This document shows, one piece after another, positions 50,400-58,891 of a DNA stretch of 64,000 bases (position 1 is its first letter; each line of letters begins with the position of its first letter). Position numbers and translations under genes: made by a program. The notes under the pieces are model-generated. The model saw only the letters and a list, made by a program, of their open reading frames with translations, had not been told where the DNA came from and did not search any database. Location of the stretch: assembly GCF_040939785.1 (NCBI RefSeq), contig NZ_CP162553.1, positions 4,402,001 through 4,466,000 of the forward strand, in the 5' to 3' direction. Source of the DNA: Bradyrhizobium lupini (GTDB taxonomy: Bacteria; Pseudomonadota; Alphaproteobacteria; Rhizobiales; Xanthobacteraceae).

Positions 50400-51290
50400 A
50401 TGAGACGTCGACGCATCATGGCAACCGAAGCTACCCAAGCCGGAGAACGCGAGATTGAAGACGTGGCCCTGATCGCTTTCGCGAGAGCGCATCTGAAAGG
50501 TGCCTTGAAGCTCTCGCAGGAGATGTCTTGGCCGTATCTGCTCAAGGATTGGGAATTTGCGCTGCAGCTTGGCCGCGGTTTCGTGGTGACGAGTGCGGGT
50601 GCTGTGGTGGGGACCGCGCTGTGGTGGCCTTACGGCGACACCCATGCTTCCGCCGGAATGGTCATCGTCTCGAAAGCCGTTCAGGGACGGGGGTACGGGG
50701 CCCGGCTGATGGACGCGCTGCTCGCGGCGGCACGACCACGAATCGTCACGCTGAATTCGACCGCCGAAGGCCTTGCGCTTTACGCACGCCGCGGCTTCGC
50801 CAGCATCGGCATGCTGCACCAGCATCATGGCGTTCCTGGCCAGGGCCGCGACATGCCGCCGGTCGGAAACGTCAGAGCGATGGTTCCGTCCGACTTCGAG
50901 GCCATAGTCGGTCTCGATCACGAGGCCACCGGCTGGATGAGGCGCGAGATGCTGAACCGGCTGATCGAGGTCGGTTGCGGCTATGTCCTGCTGCGTGACG
51001 GCATACCCCGCGGCTACGCCATTTCCCGTCTCTTCGGCCGCGGGCATGTCATCGGCCCTGTGATCGCCGAAAGCCCGACCGATGCGCGCGCATTGATCGG
51101 GGCCGCGCTCGCGCCCCTCGGGAGTGTTTTCGTCCGGATCGACACCTCGGCCTCCTCGCAACTCGGTGACTGGCTTGGAAACATCGGCCTGCAGAAGGTC
51201 AGCGACGCCACCACCATGGTCTTGGGGACGCAGATGCCATGGACCGGGCCGGCGCGCACGTTCGCGGTCGCCAACCAGTCGTTCGGCTAG
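50400..51290 (+). CDS. GNAT-family acetyltransferase with second C-terminal domain, copy 2
   Basis: The 296-residue protein (start possibly at ATG 50418) has a GNAT domain with the acetyl-CoA loop VQGRGYGARLMDALL and LNSTAEGLALYARRGF. The C-terminal domain has YAISRLFGRGHVIGPVIAES and VRIDTSASSQLGDWL. It matches the copy at 32312 in both domains (GRGHVIGP and the later R-[VI]-D-T). The acetyl-CoA loop is better conserved here. It sits 11 bases before the D-threonine-aldolase-like gene, so both likely act on one substrate class. Confidence 0.82.
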   Translation: MRRRRIMATEATQAGEREIEDVALIAFARAHLKGALKLSQEMSWPYLLKDWEFALQLGRGFVVTSAGAVVGTALWWPYGDTHASAGMVIVSKAVQGRGYGARLMDALLAAARPRIVTLNSTAEGLALYARRGFASIGMLHQHHGVPGQGRDMPPVGNVRAMVPSDFEAIVGLDHEATGWMRREMLNRLIEVGCGYVLLRDGIPRGYAISRLFGRGHVIGPVIAESPTDARALIGAALAPLGSVFVRIDTSASSQLGDWLGNIGLQKVSDATTMVLGTQMPWTGPARTFAVANQSFG

Positions 51291-51301
51291 GAGACCTTGA
51301 G

Positions 51302-52495
51302 ATGCAACGCCCCGATATGCGCCGGACGGATAGCCAGAACGCCGCGCCACGCGAGATAACCGCGACGGTCGGCGCACTGGCGACGCCGGCCCTCCTGCTC
51401 GACAAAGACCGGCTGGATCGCAATCTCGCCCGTCTGTCCTCTCGTATGGCCGCGGCTGGCGTCGTGCTGCGCCCCCATATGAAAACCGCGAAATCCATCG
51501 AGGTTGCCCGGCGCGCCTATCCCTCCGGGCCGGGGCCGATCACGGTCTCCACCTTGGCGGAGGCTGAGTACTTCGCGCAGTACGGTTTCCGGGACGTGAC
51601 ATATGCCGTCGGCGTGGCACCGCACACCGCTGAAAGGGCGATGCGTCTCCGCAAAGCCGGCGTTGACCTTAAGGTGCTGCTCGATTCGCCTGAACAGGCG
51701 GCGATGTTGGGCACGGCAGCGCGTGCCGCCGGCGTGACGCCCTCCGCCTTCATCGAGATCGACTGCGACGGCCATCGCGGCGGGCTGACCGCCACCGATC
51801 CCAAGCTCATCGCCGTCGCGGCGGCCCTGGCCGAGGCCGGCGTCACGCTCGCCGGCATTCTCACCCATGCCGGCGAATCCTACAGCCTTTGCTCGTCCGA
51901 TGCCCTCGTCGCGGCCGCAGAGAACGAAAGGGCCGTGGCCGTGGCGGCCGCGGAGACATTGCGGGCGGCGGGGCATGAATGCCCGGTCGTAAGTGTCGGT
52001 TCGACGCCGACCGCCCATTTCGCCGAAGGCCTGACCGGCGTCACGGAGATGCGGGCCGGCGTCTACATGTTCTTCGATCTGGTGATGCACGGCGTCGGTG
52101 TCTGCACGACCGACGACATCGCGATCTCGGTTCTCGCCACCGTCATCGGCACGAAGCCGGAGAAGGGATGGATTTTGGTCGATGCGGGCTGGATGGCACT
52201 GTCACGTGATCGCGGTACCGTGGCGCAGCGGGTCGACCAAGGTTACGGTCTCGTCTGCGATCTGTCCGGCCAACTCTATCCGAATCTGATCGTCGCGCAG
52301 GCGAGCCAGGAGCACGGCATCCTCGCCATAAGGTCCAGATCGGCTGCAGCCCTCCCGCATATCCCGATCGGCGCGAAGGTCAGGATTCTGCCCAATCATG
52401 CCTGCGCGACGGCGTCACAGCACGAACTTTACAATGTCATCTCGGCGGGAAGTGACGCAATCGAAGCTCAGTGGCCGCGGATGCGCGGCTGGTAG
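51302..52495 (+). CDS. DSD1-type PLP enzyme (D-threonine aldolase / D-serine dehydratase-like)
   Basis: The start at 51302 follows GGAG and gives 397 residues. The alanine-racemase-like barrel has the PLP lysine in VLRPHMKTAKSIEVARRAYP and PITVSTLAEAEYFAQYG. The C-terminal domain has the metal-ligand motif ILPNHACATASQHELYNVI, as in D-threonine aldolase and eukaryotic D-serine dehydratase. The reaction would be cleavage of a beta-hydroxy-D-amino acid to glycine and an aldehyde, or dehydration. The aldehyde dehydrogenase 84 bases downstream would fit the first. Confidence 0.88.
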   Translation: MQRPDMRRTDSQNAAPREITATVGALATPALLLDKDRLDRNLARLSSRMAAAGVVLRPHMKTAKSIEVARRAYPSGPGPITVSTLAEAEYFAQYGFRDVTYAVGVAPHTAERAMRLRKAGVDLKVLLDSPEQAAMLGTAARAAGVTPSAFIEIDCDGHRGGLTATDPKLIAVAAALAEAGVTLAGILTHAGESYSLCSSDALVAAAENERAVAVAAAETLRAAGHECPVVSVGSTPTAHFAEGLTGVTEMRAGVYMFFDLVMHGVGVCTTDDIAISVLATVIGTKPEKGWILVDAGWMALSRDRGTVAQRVDQGYGLVCDLSGQLYPNLIVAQASQEHGILAIRSRSAAALPHIPIGAKVRILPNHACATASQHELYNVISAGSDAIEAQWPRMRGW

Positions 52496-52528
52496 ATCTG
52501 AAACAGAATCGGGCGGCGATTTGCGCAT

Positions 52529-52582
52529 GCCCAGCTTCCGCTGGTCGGCGCCTATTACCGGATCAAGGATCGCTTCCAATGA
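52529..52582 (+). pseudogene. C-terminal relic of a DAO-type oxidoreductase
   Basis: The in-frame end AQLPLVGAYYRIKDRFQ before a TGA strongly resembles the last residues of DAO oxidases, such as PWFMPAMIWGYRMQDRF at 48.5 kb. Only about 17 codons remain and no body of the gene is upstream. Its stop codon overlaps the start of the aldehyde dehydrogenase as ATGA, showing that an oxidase was once coupled to that gene. Confidence 0.5.
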
Positions 52583-54036
52583 CCTCGGCCGTTCGATACC
52601 TGACGGAAGCCGGCTTCCTCGGCAAATTTTACATCGACGGAGAATGGCGGAAGCCGACCGGGTTGGCGACGGCGATCGTCGTCAATCCGGCGATCGAGCA
52701 GCCGGTCGCAGAAATCGCGCTCGGCGATGATGAGGATGTAGACTGCGCGGTCGCAGCCGCGAGAAAAGCCTTTACCGGCTGGTCCCGTAAGCCGGCTGCC
52801 GAGCGGGCGGCGCTGCTCGACCGGGTTCACGGTTTGCTTCTCGATAGGCTGGAGCTGTTTGCGCAGGCCATCACGTGCGAGATGGGGGCCGCCATCACTT
52901 ACGCGCGCCGCGCCCAGGTGCCGCTCGCTGCCGAACATATCCGCGTCGCGCGTGACAATCTCGCGACCTATCCGTTCATCGCCGCGCGCGGCAGCACCGC
53001 GATTATGCGCGAGGCAATCGGCGTCTGTGGTCTCATCACCCCCTGGAATTGGCCCCTCTACCAGATTACGGCCAAGGTCGCTCCGGCGCTGGCAGCTGGC
53101 TGCACGGTGGTGTTGAAGCCGAGCGAACTTTCGCCGCTGAGTGCCCTGTTGTTCGCCAAGGTGATGGACGATGCCGACTGTCCGCCCGGCGTCTTCAACC
53201 TCGTCAACGGGGCAGGTCCAGTCGTGGGGACCGGTCTGGCGTCGCATCCGCAAGTCGACATGATCTCGATCACCGGCTCGACGCGGGCAGGCGTTCTCGT
53301 CGCGCAAGCAGCGGCGCCCACCGTCAAGCGCGTCGCACAGGAGCTCGGCGGCAAGTCACCGAACATCATCTTGCCGGATGCGGATTTGAGCCGGGCTGTT
53401 CCGCTCGGTGTCGCCGCCGCCTTCCGCAATCTCGGCCAATCCTGCAGCGCACCGACGCGTATGCTTGTGTCCCGCTCACAGATGGCAAAGGTCGAGATCC
53501 TGGCGGCGGCGGCCGCTTCTGAATTGGTGGTCGGCGATCCGCTTGCGGAAAGCACGACCCATGGTCCGATCGCCAACCCGCCGCAGTTCGAGCGTATCCA
53601 GGCCATGATCGGCATCGGCCTGGAGGAAGGCGCCAAGCTTGTCATTGGCGGGCCGGGGCGGCCCAACGACCTTCAGGTCGGCCTCTATGCGCAGCCGACC
53701 ATCTTCTCGAACGTCAATCGCGACATGAGAATTGCGCAGGAGGAGATATTCGGCCCGGTGCTGTCGATCATTCCCTACGATAAGGTCGACGGGGCGGTCG
53801 AGATCGCCAACGATACCGTCTACGGCCTCGGCGCGCATGTGCAGGGCACGGATATTGAAACGATGCAGGCGGTCGCCGGGCAGATCCGGTCTGGTCAAGT
53901 TCATCTCAACTATCCCGACTGGGACCCGAACGCACCTTTTGGCGGATACAAGCGTTCCGGAAACGGCAGGGAATACGGCCGCGAGGGCATGGAAGAATAT
54001 CTCGAGACCAAGGCCGTTCTCGGATTCTATCGATGA
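52579..54036 (+). CDS. Aldehyde dehydrogenase (NAD-dependent)
   Basis: The start at 52579 follows AAGGA and gives 485 residues. Aldehyde dehydrogenase marks are ITPWNWPLYQITAKVAPALA, VAQELGGKSPNIILPDADLS with the general base Glu, the catalytic Cys in LGQSCSAPTRMLV and EEIFGPVLSIIPYD. The sequence is distinct from the two SSADH genes in this window. Its aldehyde substrate is unknown. The D-threonine-aldolase-like gene just upstream could supply one. It is convergent with the LysR gene. Confidence 0.9.
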   Translation: MTSAVRYLTEAGFLGKFYIDGEWRKPTGLATAIVVNPAIEQPVAEIALGDDEDVDCAVAAARKAFTGWSRKPAAERAALLDRVHGLLLDRLELFAQAITCEMGAAITYARRAQVPLAAEHIRVARDNLATYPFIAARGSTAIMREAIGVCGLITPWNWPLYQITAKVAPALAAGCTVVLKPSELSPLSALLFAKVMDDADCPPGVFNLVNGAGPVVGTGLASHPQVDMISITGSTRAGVLVAQAAAPTVKRVAQELGGKSPNIILPDADLSRAVPLGVAAAFRNLGQSCSAPTRMLVSRSQMAKVEILAAAAASELVVGDPLAESTTHGPIANPPQFERIQAMIGIGLEEGAKLVIGGPGRPNDLQVGLYAQPTIFSNVNRDMRIAQEEIFGPVLSIIPYDKVDGAVEIANDTVYGLGAHVQGTDIETMQAVAGQIRSGQVHLNYPDWDPNAPFGGYKRSGNGREYGREGMEEYLETKAVLGFYR

Positions 54037-54182
54037 AATTCATCTCGGAAAGCGAATCGGCTTCCGCTGACGCGAAAGTGTTTCCGGCGGTGATCGCACA
54101 CGCGTCGGATCGCAGAACACCTTCTCAAGTCGGGTTCAACGCCTGATAGCGCCGAGCCCTTGAGGAGCGCGAAGTTGAATCA

Positions 54183-55067
54183 TTAGATCAGATTGCACTG
54201 TTCCTGCAGCCATGAAGCAAGATAGTTCGCTTTCCCAGACAGTTCAGTTTCTCCCGCCCAGATGAGGCCATAGTGGCTTTCGTCCGGATCGAAACCGGCA
54301 GGTGCGATGAGCCGCCCTCTATCTACGTCGTCCGTTGCAAGGACCCGCGGGCTGAGGGCAACGCCCAATCCCGCCAATGCTGCTTCGACGATGAGGAAGT
54401 GGTGATCGTAGAAGCGTATCTCCGCGGGGCGCCGCACCGACGGGTGGGTGGAAAGCCATCGCGACCAAGCGTCCGCCCGAGTCTTCGAACCTAGGGCGAT
54501 GTAGTTTCCTGAGGCAAACACCGCTGCGAGCTGAGGGCTCATGACCGGTCCTACCCTTTCAGGAAAAAGGCGCCGGACGTGCCACGCCTCTGGGAGCGCA
54601 AAGTCGAGCCGACGTATAGCCATATCGATCCGATCGCGGCGAAACTCGACGGGGCCGCCGGCGACTGACAGATGTAGAGCGATGTCGGGATGGACGGCCT
54701 GAAAGCTTGCAAGCCGTGGAATAAGCCAGCGCATAGCGACTGAAGGCTCGCATGAGAGAACGAGGGAGTTCTGCTGTGCGTTGGCAGCACGCAAGCTCTC
54801 AACGGTTGTCGCCAGCTCGGTGAAGAAACGGCCGAGTGTGAGGTTGAGCACTTCTCCAGAGGCAGTGAGACTCAAGCCACGTCCGCATTTTTCGAAGAGA
54901 TTGAAGCCAAGGTCTTCCGACAGTTTGGTGATACGGCGACTCACAGCCCCATGGGTCAAGGCAAGGCTGTTCGCGGCAAGCCGAACCGACCCCAGCCGCG
55001 CAGCGGTCTCGAACGCACGCAAGTCGTCCAATGAAGGTATTTCTGATCGCCTCATTGGTGATCTCAT
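54183..55067 (-). CDS. LysR-family transcriptional regulator
   Basis: Start choice lies between 55067 (MRSPMRRSE) and 55055 (MRRSEIPSL). Both fall in a palindrome at 55053-55077. The protein of about 294 residues has the helix-turn-helix IPSLDDLRAFETAARLGSVR, AANSLALTHGAVSRRITKLS, then a ligand-binding domain. The wording resembles GcvA/AmpR-type regulators. It is divergent from the acid-sugar kinase, 62 bases apart, the usual layout for a regulator of that operon. The likely inducer is a sugar acid such as threonate or erythronate (inference). Confidence 0.9.
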   Translation of the reverse strand: MRSPMRRSEIPSLDDLRAFETAARLGSVRLAANSLALTHGAVSRRITKLSEDLGFNLFEKCGRGLSLTASGEVLNLTLGRFFTELATTVESLRAANAQQNSLVLSCEPSVAMRWLIPRLASFQAVHPDIALHLSVAGGPVEFRRDRIDMAIRRLDFALPEAWHVRRLFPERVGPVMSPQLAAVFASGNYIALGSKTRADAWSRWLSTHPSVRRPAEIRFYDHHFLIVEAALAGLGVALSPRVLATDDVDRGRLIAPAGFDPDESHYGLIWAGETELSGKANYLASWLQEQCNLI

Positions 55068-55077
55068 ATCACCAATG
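55053..55077. promoter_or_regulatory. Palindromic operator candidate between LysR and the acid-sugar operon
   Basis: CATTGGTGAT and ATCACCAATG are exact reverse complements of 10 bases separated by CTCAT. The palindrome spans the LysR start codons, ends 52 bases before the kinase start, and lies at the edge of an AT-rich stretch. This suggests self-control of the LysR gene and control of the divergent operon. Confidence 0.6.
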
Positions 55078-55129
55078 TAGCGCAAAAAATATCGCTTTTT
55101 ATGTTGAATTTGCTTAGCATAATTGATCC

Positions 55130-56198
55130 ATGCGAACCAATGGCGAATACACAATCGGTATCCTAGCCGACGACCTGACCAGCGCCGCCGATGGGGCCGG
55201 TCCGTTTGTCGAGCGCGGTTTGCAAGCCGTTGTCGGCCGGTGCCGGCTGCCGCACCAGGAGGCCACGATTGTCGCCGTTGATAGCGGATCTAGATCAGTG
55301 CCGGCTTCGCAAGCGGCGCGGCGGCAGTCAGAACTTGCCCAGCAGCTCGCTTCGCGGGTTGTCCTCTACAAGACCGTCGACTCGACTCTTCGCGGGCATG
55401 TGACGGCCGAGATGGAAGCGGCCTTCACCGTAAGCGGCCGCAAGATGCTGGTCTTTGCACCTGCGTTCCCTGGCGCTGGGCGTACAACCGTCGACGGCGT
55501 TCAGCTTGTGGACGGCATTCCTGTAACGGAGACCGAATACGGTCGCGACCCCGTCCATCCGGCGCGACATTCTCGGCTGGCTGAGGTCGTTCCGGCCTCC
55601 ATCGGAAGGGTCGTCATCCTTGATGCTGCGACACAGGCCGATCTCGACAAACAAGTTGCGGCCCTGCCGGATCCGGAGTCGATCCTATGGGTGGGCTCTC
55701 CGGGCATGGCCCTTGCCCTGGCGAAGCGTCTTGCGCCGCTTGCGGTTGCGTCGGACGTGACCGCCGCGGTTAGTGGCGACATTCTTGTTGCGATCGGCAG
55801 CGCCAATCCGCGCAGCCATCGTCAGGCCGGCTGCATCGCAATGGAGCCTGGAATCGCTCTGCTGCAGGCTCCGATCGAACGGATGAATGATCCCGGATCC
55901 GTCCTGCGCGACATTGCTCAAAATGCGGCTCGACGGGTGGCCGACAAGCGTTTCGATATGGTGATCGCCACAGGCGGGGACACCATGGAGGCGATCCTGG
56001 ATGGCCTGGACATTTGTGAGTTCGAGATCCTGCAAGAGCTGGAGCCAGGCTTTCCGCTTGGCCGCACGTCCCTCGGAGATGGACGAGAGCTGCTGATCGC
56101 CATGAAGGCAGGCGGCTTTGGGCGACGACGATACGCTGCGTCGTGCGATCACGCAGCTCCGCCTTGGCACCTCGGTATTAGAACTGGTTGTATCATGA
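55130..56198 (+). pseudogene. Four-carbon acid sugar kinase (DUF1537), +1 frameshift near its end
   Basis: The protein opens IGILADDLTSAADGAGPF, the ATP/substrate domain of the DUF1537 (OtnK/DtnK) kinases. VYKTVDSTLRGH appears as VLYKTVDSTLRGHVTAEMEA, and the second domain has VIATGGDTMEAILDGL. Near 56120-56122 an extra G shifts the frame after AMKAGGF. Removing one G gives the expected end GDDDTLRRAITQL and a TGA at 56196-56198 overlapping the pdxA start as ATGA, for about 355 residues. As given, the kinase runs into pdxA and looks like a fusion. It should phosphorylate D-threonate, D-erythronate or a similar acid at C4. Confidence 0.82.
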
Positions 56199-57199
56199 CC
56201 CAATCCGCTCCCCTCGCCATCACAATGGGCGATGCCTCCGGCATCGGCCCGGAGATCGTGGCGAAGACATTGGCCAAGGCCGGCGAAGGCGCGGTTGTAT
56301 TCGGCAGCTACGCCGTGATGGAGAATATCGTCCATCGTTTGGGTCTCGAGCTGACGGTCAGGCGTATCGCCGGACCTGAAGAGGCGCGCTCTGAGCCGCG
56401 GTCCATCGAAGTTGTCGAGGCGACGCAAATCATCGCGCCGCCTCCGCTCGGGAGCGTCAGCGCCATGTCCGGCCAAGCTTCCTTCGATGCCGTCGTCGCC
56501 GCCGTCGCGGCAGCCAAGGCCGGCAAGGTCAGCGGCATCGTCACCGCACCGATCAACAAGGAAGCGATGGCAAGCGCGGGCATTCGCTATCCCGGGCACA
56601 CCGAAATCCTCGCCGACTATGGTGGTGCGGAGCGCGTTGCGATGATGCTGGCCAACGATGATATCCGCACGGTTCTCGTCACCATCCACATGTCGCTGCG
56701 CAAAGCCATCGACCAAGCGGATTTCGATGCCCAGATGTCGGCGATCCGGCTCGCAAATGAGGGCGGCAAGGCCCTCGGGATCGCGGCGCCGCGCATTGCA
56801 GTGGCAGGGCTCAACCCCCATGCCGGCGAAGGTGGTCTCTTCGGCGACGAAGAAATCCAGATCATCCGGCCTGCGATCGAAGCGGCCCGCGCCGAGGGCA
56901 TCGACGCCAGTGGCCCCTGGCCCGGGGACACTGTCTACATGCAGGCCCGCAAGGGCCGCTTCGATGTGGTCGTGGCCCAATATCACGATCAGGGCCTGAT
57001 TCCGGTGAAATATCTCGGCCTCGAAAAGGGTGTGAACATCACGCTCGGCCTGCCGTTCGTCCGTACAAGCCCTGATCACGGCACGGCATTCGACATTGCG
57101 GGCCGAGGCATCGCCGACACCGGCAGTCTCGAGACCGCGCTGGCTTACGCGCGAAGGCTCGTCGCCGCGCAAATTAAGACCAAAGAAGGGGTAGTCTAA
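56195..57199 (+). CDS. pdxA: PdxA-family 4-phospho-sugar-acid dehydrogenase (PdxA2 type)
   Basis: The 334-residue protein starts MTQSAPLAITMGDASGIGPE. Metal-binding His residues lie in YPGHTEILADYGGAERVAMM, TIHMSLRKAIDQ and VAQYHDQGLIPVKYLG, all as in PdxA. The final mark is RTSPDHGTAFDIAG. In vitamin B6 synthesis the enzyme oxidises 4-phosphohydroxythreonine. When it sits beside a DUF1537 kinase it oxidises 4-phospho-threonate or -erythronate, giving dihydroxyacetone phosphate after loss of CO2 (published for PdxA2). That role is favoured here. Its end overlaps the next start by one base. Confidence 0.9.
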   Translation: MTQSAPLAITMGDASGIGPEIVAKTLAKAGEGAVVFGSYAVMENIVHRLGLELTVRRIAGPEEARSEPRSIEVVEATQIIAPPPLGSVSAMSGQASFDAVVAAVAAAKAGKVSGIVTAPINKEAMASAGIRYPGHTEILADYGGAERVAMMLANDDIRTVLVTIHMSLRKAIDQADFDAQMSAIRLANEGGKALGIAAPRIAVAGLNPHAGEGGLFGDEEIQIIRPAIEAARAEGIDASGPWPGDTVYMQARKGRFDVVVAQYHDQGLIPVKYLGLEKGVNITLGLPFVRTSPDHGTAFDIAGRGIADTGSLETALAYARRLVAAQIKTKEGVV

Positions 57200-58233
57200 T
57201 GGGCCTTCGCTTTATCTTCATGCTCACGCGCAACGATCGCACCGTCGGGGACGCCTCTGAACAACTCAAGACCGCCCTGAGGCTTGGCGTTCGCCACATC
57301 GGTTTCAAGGACATCGGCCTGCCGATTGATCGACTCAAAGTTCTCAACCGGGTCATCAAGGCAGACGGCGCCACCTCCTATCTCGAAGTCGTCTCACTCG
57401 ACCGGCAAAGTGAGATCGTTTCGGCGAAAGCGGCGGTTGAAATCGGCGTCGACGTCTTGCTCGGCGGCACACATGTTGACGACGTGTTGCCGATCCTTGC
57501 TGGCACCGGCATTCAATACTGCCCCTTCCCGGGTCGCATCACCGGTCATCCGAGCGTGCTCGAAGGGAGCATCGAGGAGATCGTTGAGAGCGCCCAGGCG
57601 CTCGCCGTGCCGGAGGGCGTGTATGGCCTCGACCTGCTCGCCTATCGCTCCAAGGAAGACGTCCCGGCCCTCATCAAGGCGGTGTGCGCGGCGGTGCCCA
57701 AGCCCGTCTATGTGGCCGGCTCGATTGATACGCCTGAGCGGATCGCCATCCTGAAGGACGCAGGAGTCGCCGGCTTCACTATCGGCACGGCCGCGTTGGA
57801 CGGCAAGTATCCGGCCGACGACAAGGACGTCGCTCGCCAGCTTGGGGCCATCATCCGTGACGTGGCCGCTCTGAACCGGCATCTCTCGCCGCTCCACAAG
57901 AAGAACCTGGCCAGCTCGTTCGGGCAGCTCAAGGAGACTTGGTCTCCGAAGATCGCGGGTCAGATTAACGACATGCAGATCAAGCTCGCCAAGTTCGCGG
58001 GCGAGTTCGCCTGGCGCTTTCACAGGAGCGGTGACGAACTCTTCCTGGTGCACAAAGGCCGCCTGCTGATGAAGTTTCGTGATCGGGACGAGATCATCGA
58101 GCAAGGCGAGTTCATCGTGGTCCCGCATGGGGTAGAGCATTGCCCTGTCGCGCTGGACGACGTCTGCGAGGTCGTGCTGCTCGAACCCGGCACATCCATG
58201 GATGCCGGCACCGCTCACGACCTCGAAGGCTAG
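57199..58233 (+). CDS. TIM-barrel protein fused to a C-terminal cupin
   Basis: The 344-residue chain shows two parts. Residues 1 to about 228 have the alternating pattern of a phosphate-binding barrel (FIFMLTRNDRTV, LLGGTHVDDVLPIL, VYVAGSIDTPERIAIL, GFTIGTAALDGKYP). Residues about 232 to 335 are a cupin: HKKNLASSFGQLKETWSPKI, then RSGDELFLVHKGRLLMKF and EFIVVPHGVEHCPVALDD with metal-ligand His/Glu. The cupin part alone is usually a separate protein of about 115 residues, so a fusion or a missed stop is possible. It is coupled to pdxA. A role in further handling of the sugar-acid product is inferred. Confidence 0.75.
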   Translation: MGLRFIFMLTRNDRTVGDASEQLKTALRLGVRHIGFKDIGLPIDRLKVLNRVIKADGATSYLEVVSLDRQSEIVSAKAAVEIGVDVLLGGTHVDDVLPILAGTGIQYCPFPGRITGHPSVLEGSIEEIVESAQALAVPEGVYGLDLLAYRSKEDVPALIKAVCAAVPKPVYVAGSIDTPERIAILKDAGVAGFTIGTAALDGKYPADDKDVARQLGAIIRDVAALNRHLSPLHKKNLASSFGQLKETWSPKIAGQINDMQIKLAKFAGEFAWRFHRSGDELFLVHKGRLLMKFRDRDEIIEQGEFIVVPHGVEHCPVALDDVCEVVLLEPGTSMDAGTAHDLEG

Positions 58234-58269
58234 ACCGTCTGCCTGCGATCGGAGCAAACGCTTGACGCC

Positions 58270-58549
58270 GTCGACCGGCCTTCGCCGGTCCGGCCTCGAT
58301 GACCTCAGGACCTGGGAGCAGGACTCCTCCCGCGCCGACTCGGTGAAGACCGGAGTCTGGGAAGCCACGCCTGGCGAGAACCGCTCGATCAAGGGCGAGA
58401 CCTTTGAGTACTGCCACATCCTTTCCGGCGTGGTGGAGCTGACCGAGGAAGGCAAGGAGCCTCGCATTTTCCGCGCCGGCGACAGCTTTGTGATGAAACC
58501 CGGCTATGTCGGCGTATGGAAGACGATCGAGACAGTGCGGAAGATGACT
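58270..58549 (+). pseudogene. Degraded DUF861 cupin
   Basis: A clear DUF861 core is visible (VKTGVWEATPGENRSIKGET, then YCHILSGVVELTEEG, SFVMKPGYVGVWKTIETVRK), closely like the intact cupin at 34407. The N-terminal part is out of frame: DAVDRPSP is readable only in another frame with a stop before the core. After VRK the usual end (YVSAYD) is lost and unrelated sequence follows. The gene therefore has damage at both ends and no normal start. It lies between the barrel/cupin gene and an FAD oxidase, as the intact copy lies near other catabolic genes. Confidence 0.6.
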
Positions 58550-58891
58550 TCGGGCGCCGAAATGGGCTTTGCCGCCGCGCTGGTGCCTTCTCGACGCTCG
58601 TGGTTCAGGACATCACTCGTCCCGGTGTCGCCGAGCCAATCGCGACGGTCTGGGTCCATTTTTCTGGGGCATCGAAAAGCGGTCCAGTCTCCGTGGACAA
58701 GCAGGTCGCGCCGCCGTTGCGCCGAACTGGGACGATCGCGCTTGAGCAGCTCGTATCGCTCAAGCGCTCAAAAACCCGAACATCTTGCGAAGTCCTAGAT
58801 GATTTCAGCACATTCTATCGGGCGCCTGATGCGATGAAGGGTTGATCGGAATTTTGCTTCCGCGTTCTTGGCAGCCGAGGTTCGTTGGAAC
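58550..58891. other. Unassigned stretch after the cupin relic
   Basis: About 340 bases precede the FAD oxidase. One frame reads LVVQDITRPGVAEPIATVWV, HFSGASKSGPVSVD, which is protein-like but has no start and no family I recognise. It may be another gene fragment. No promoter or hairpin is evident. Confidence 0.35.

Noticed and set aside
55130..57199. A bifunctional acid-sugar kinase/PdxA fusion protein
   Set aside because: The linking part is the correct kinase end read in the wrong frame. One extra G near 56120 explains it.
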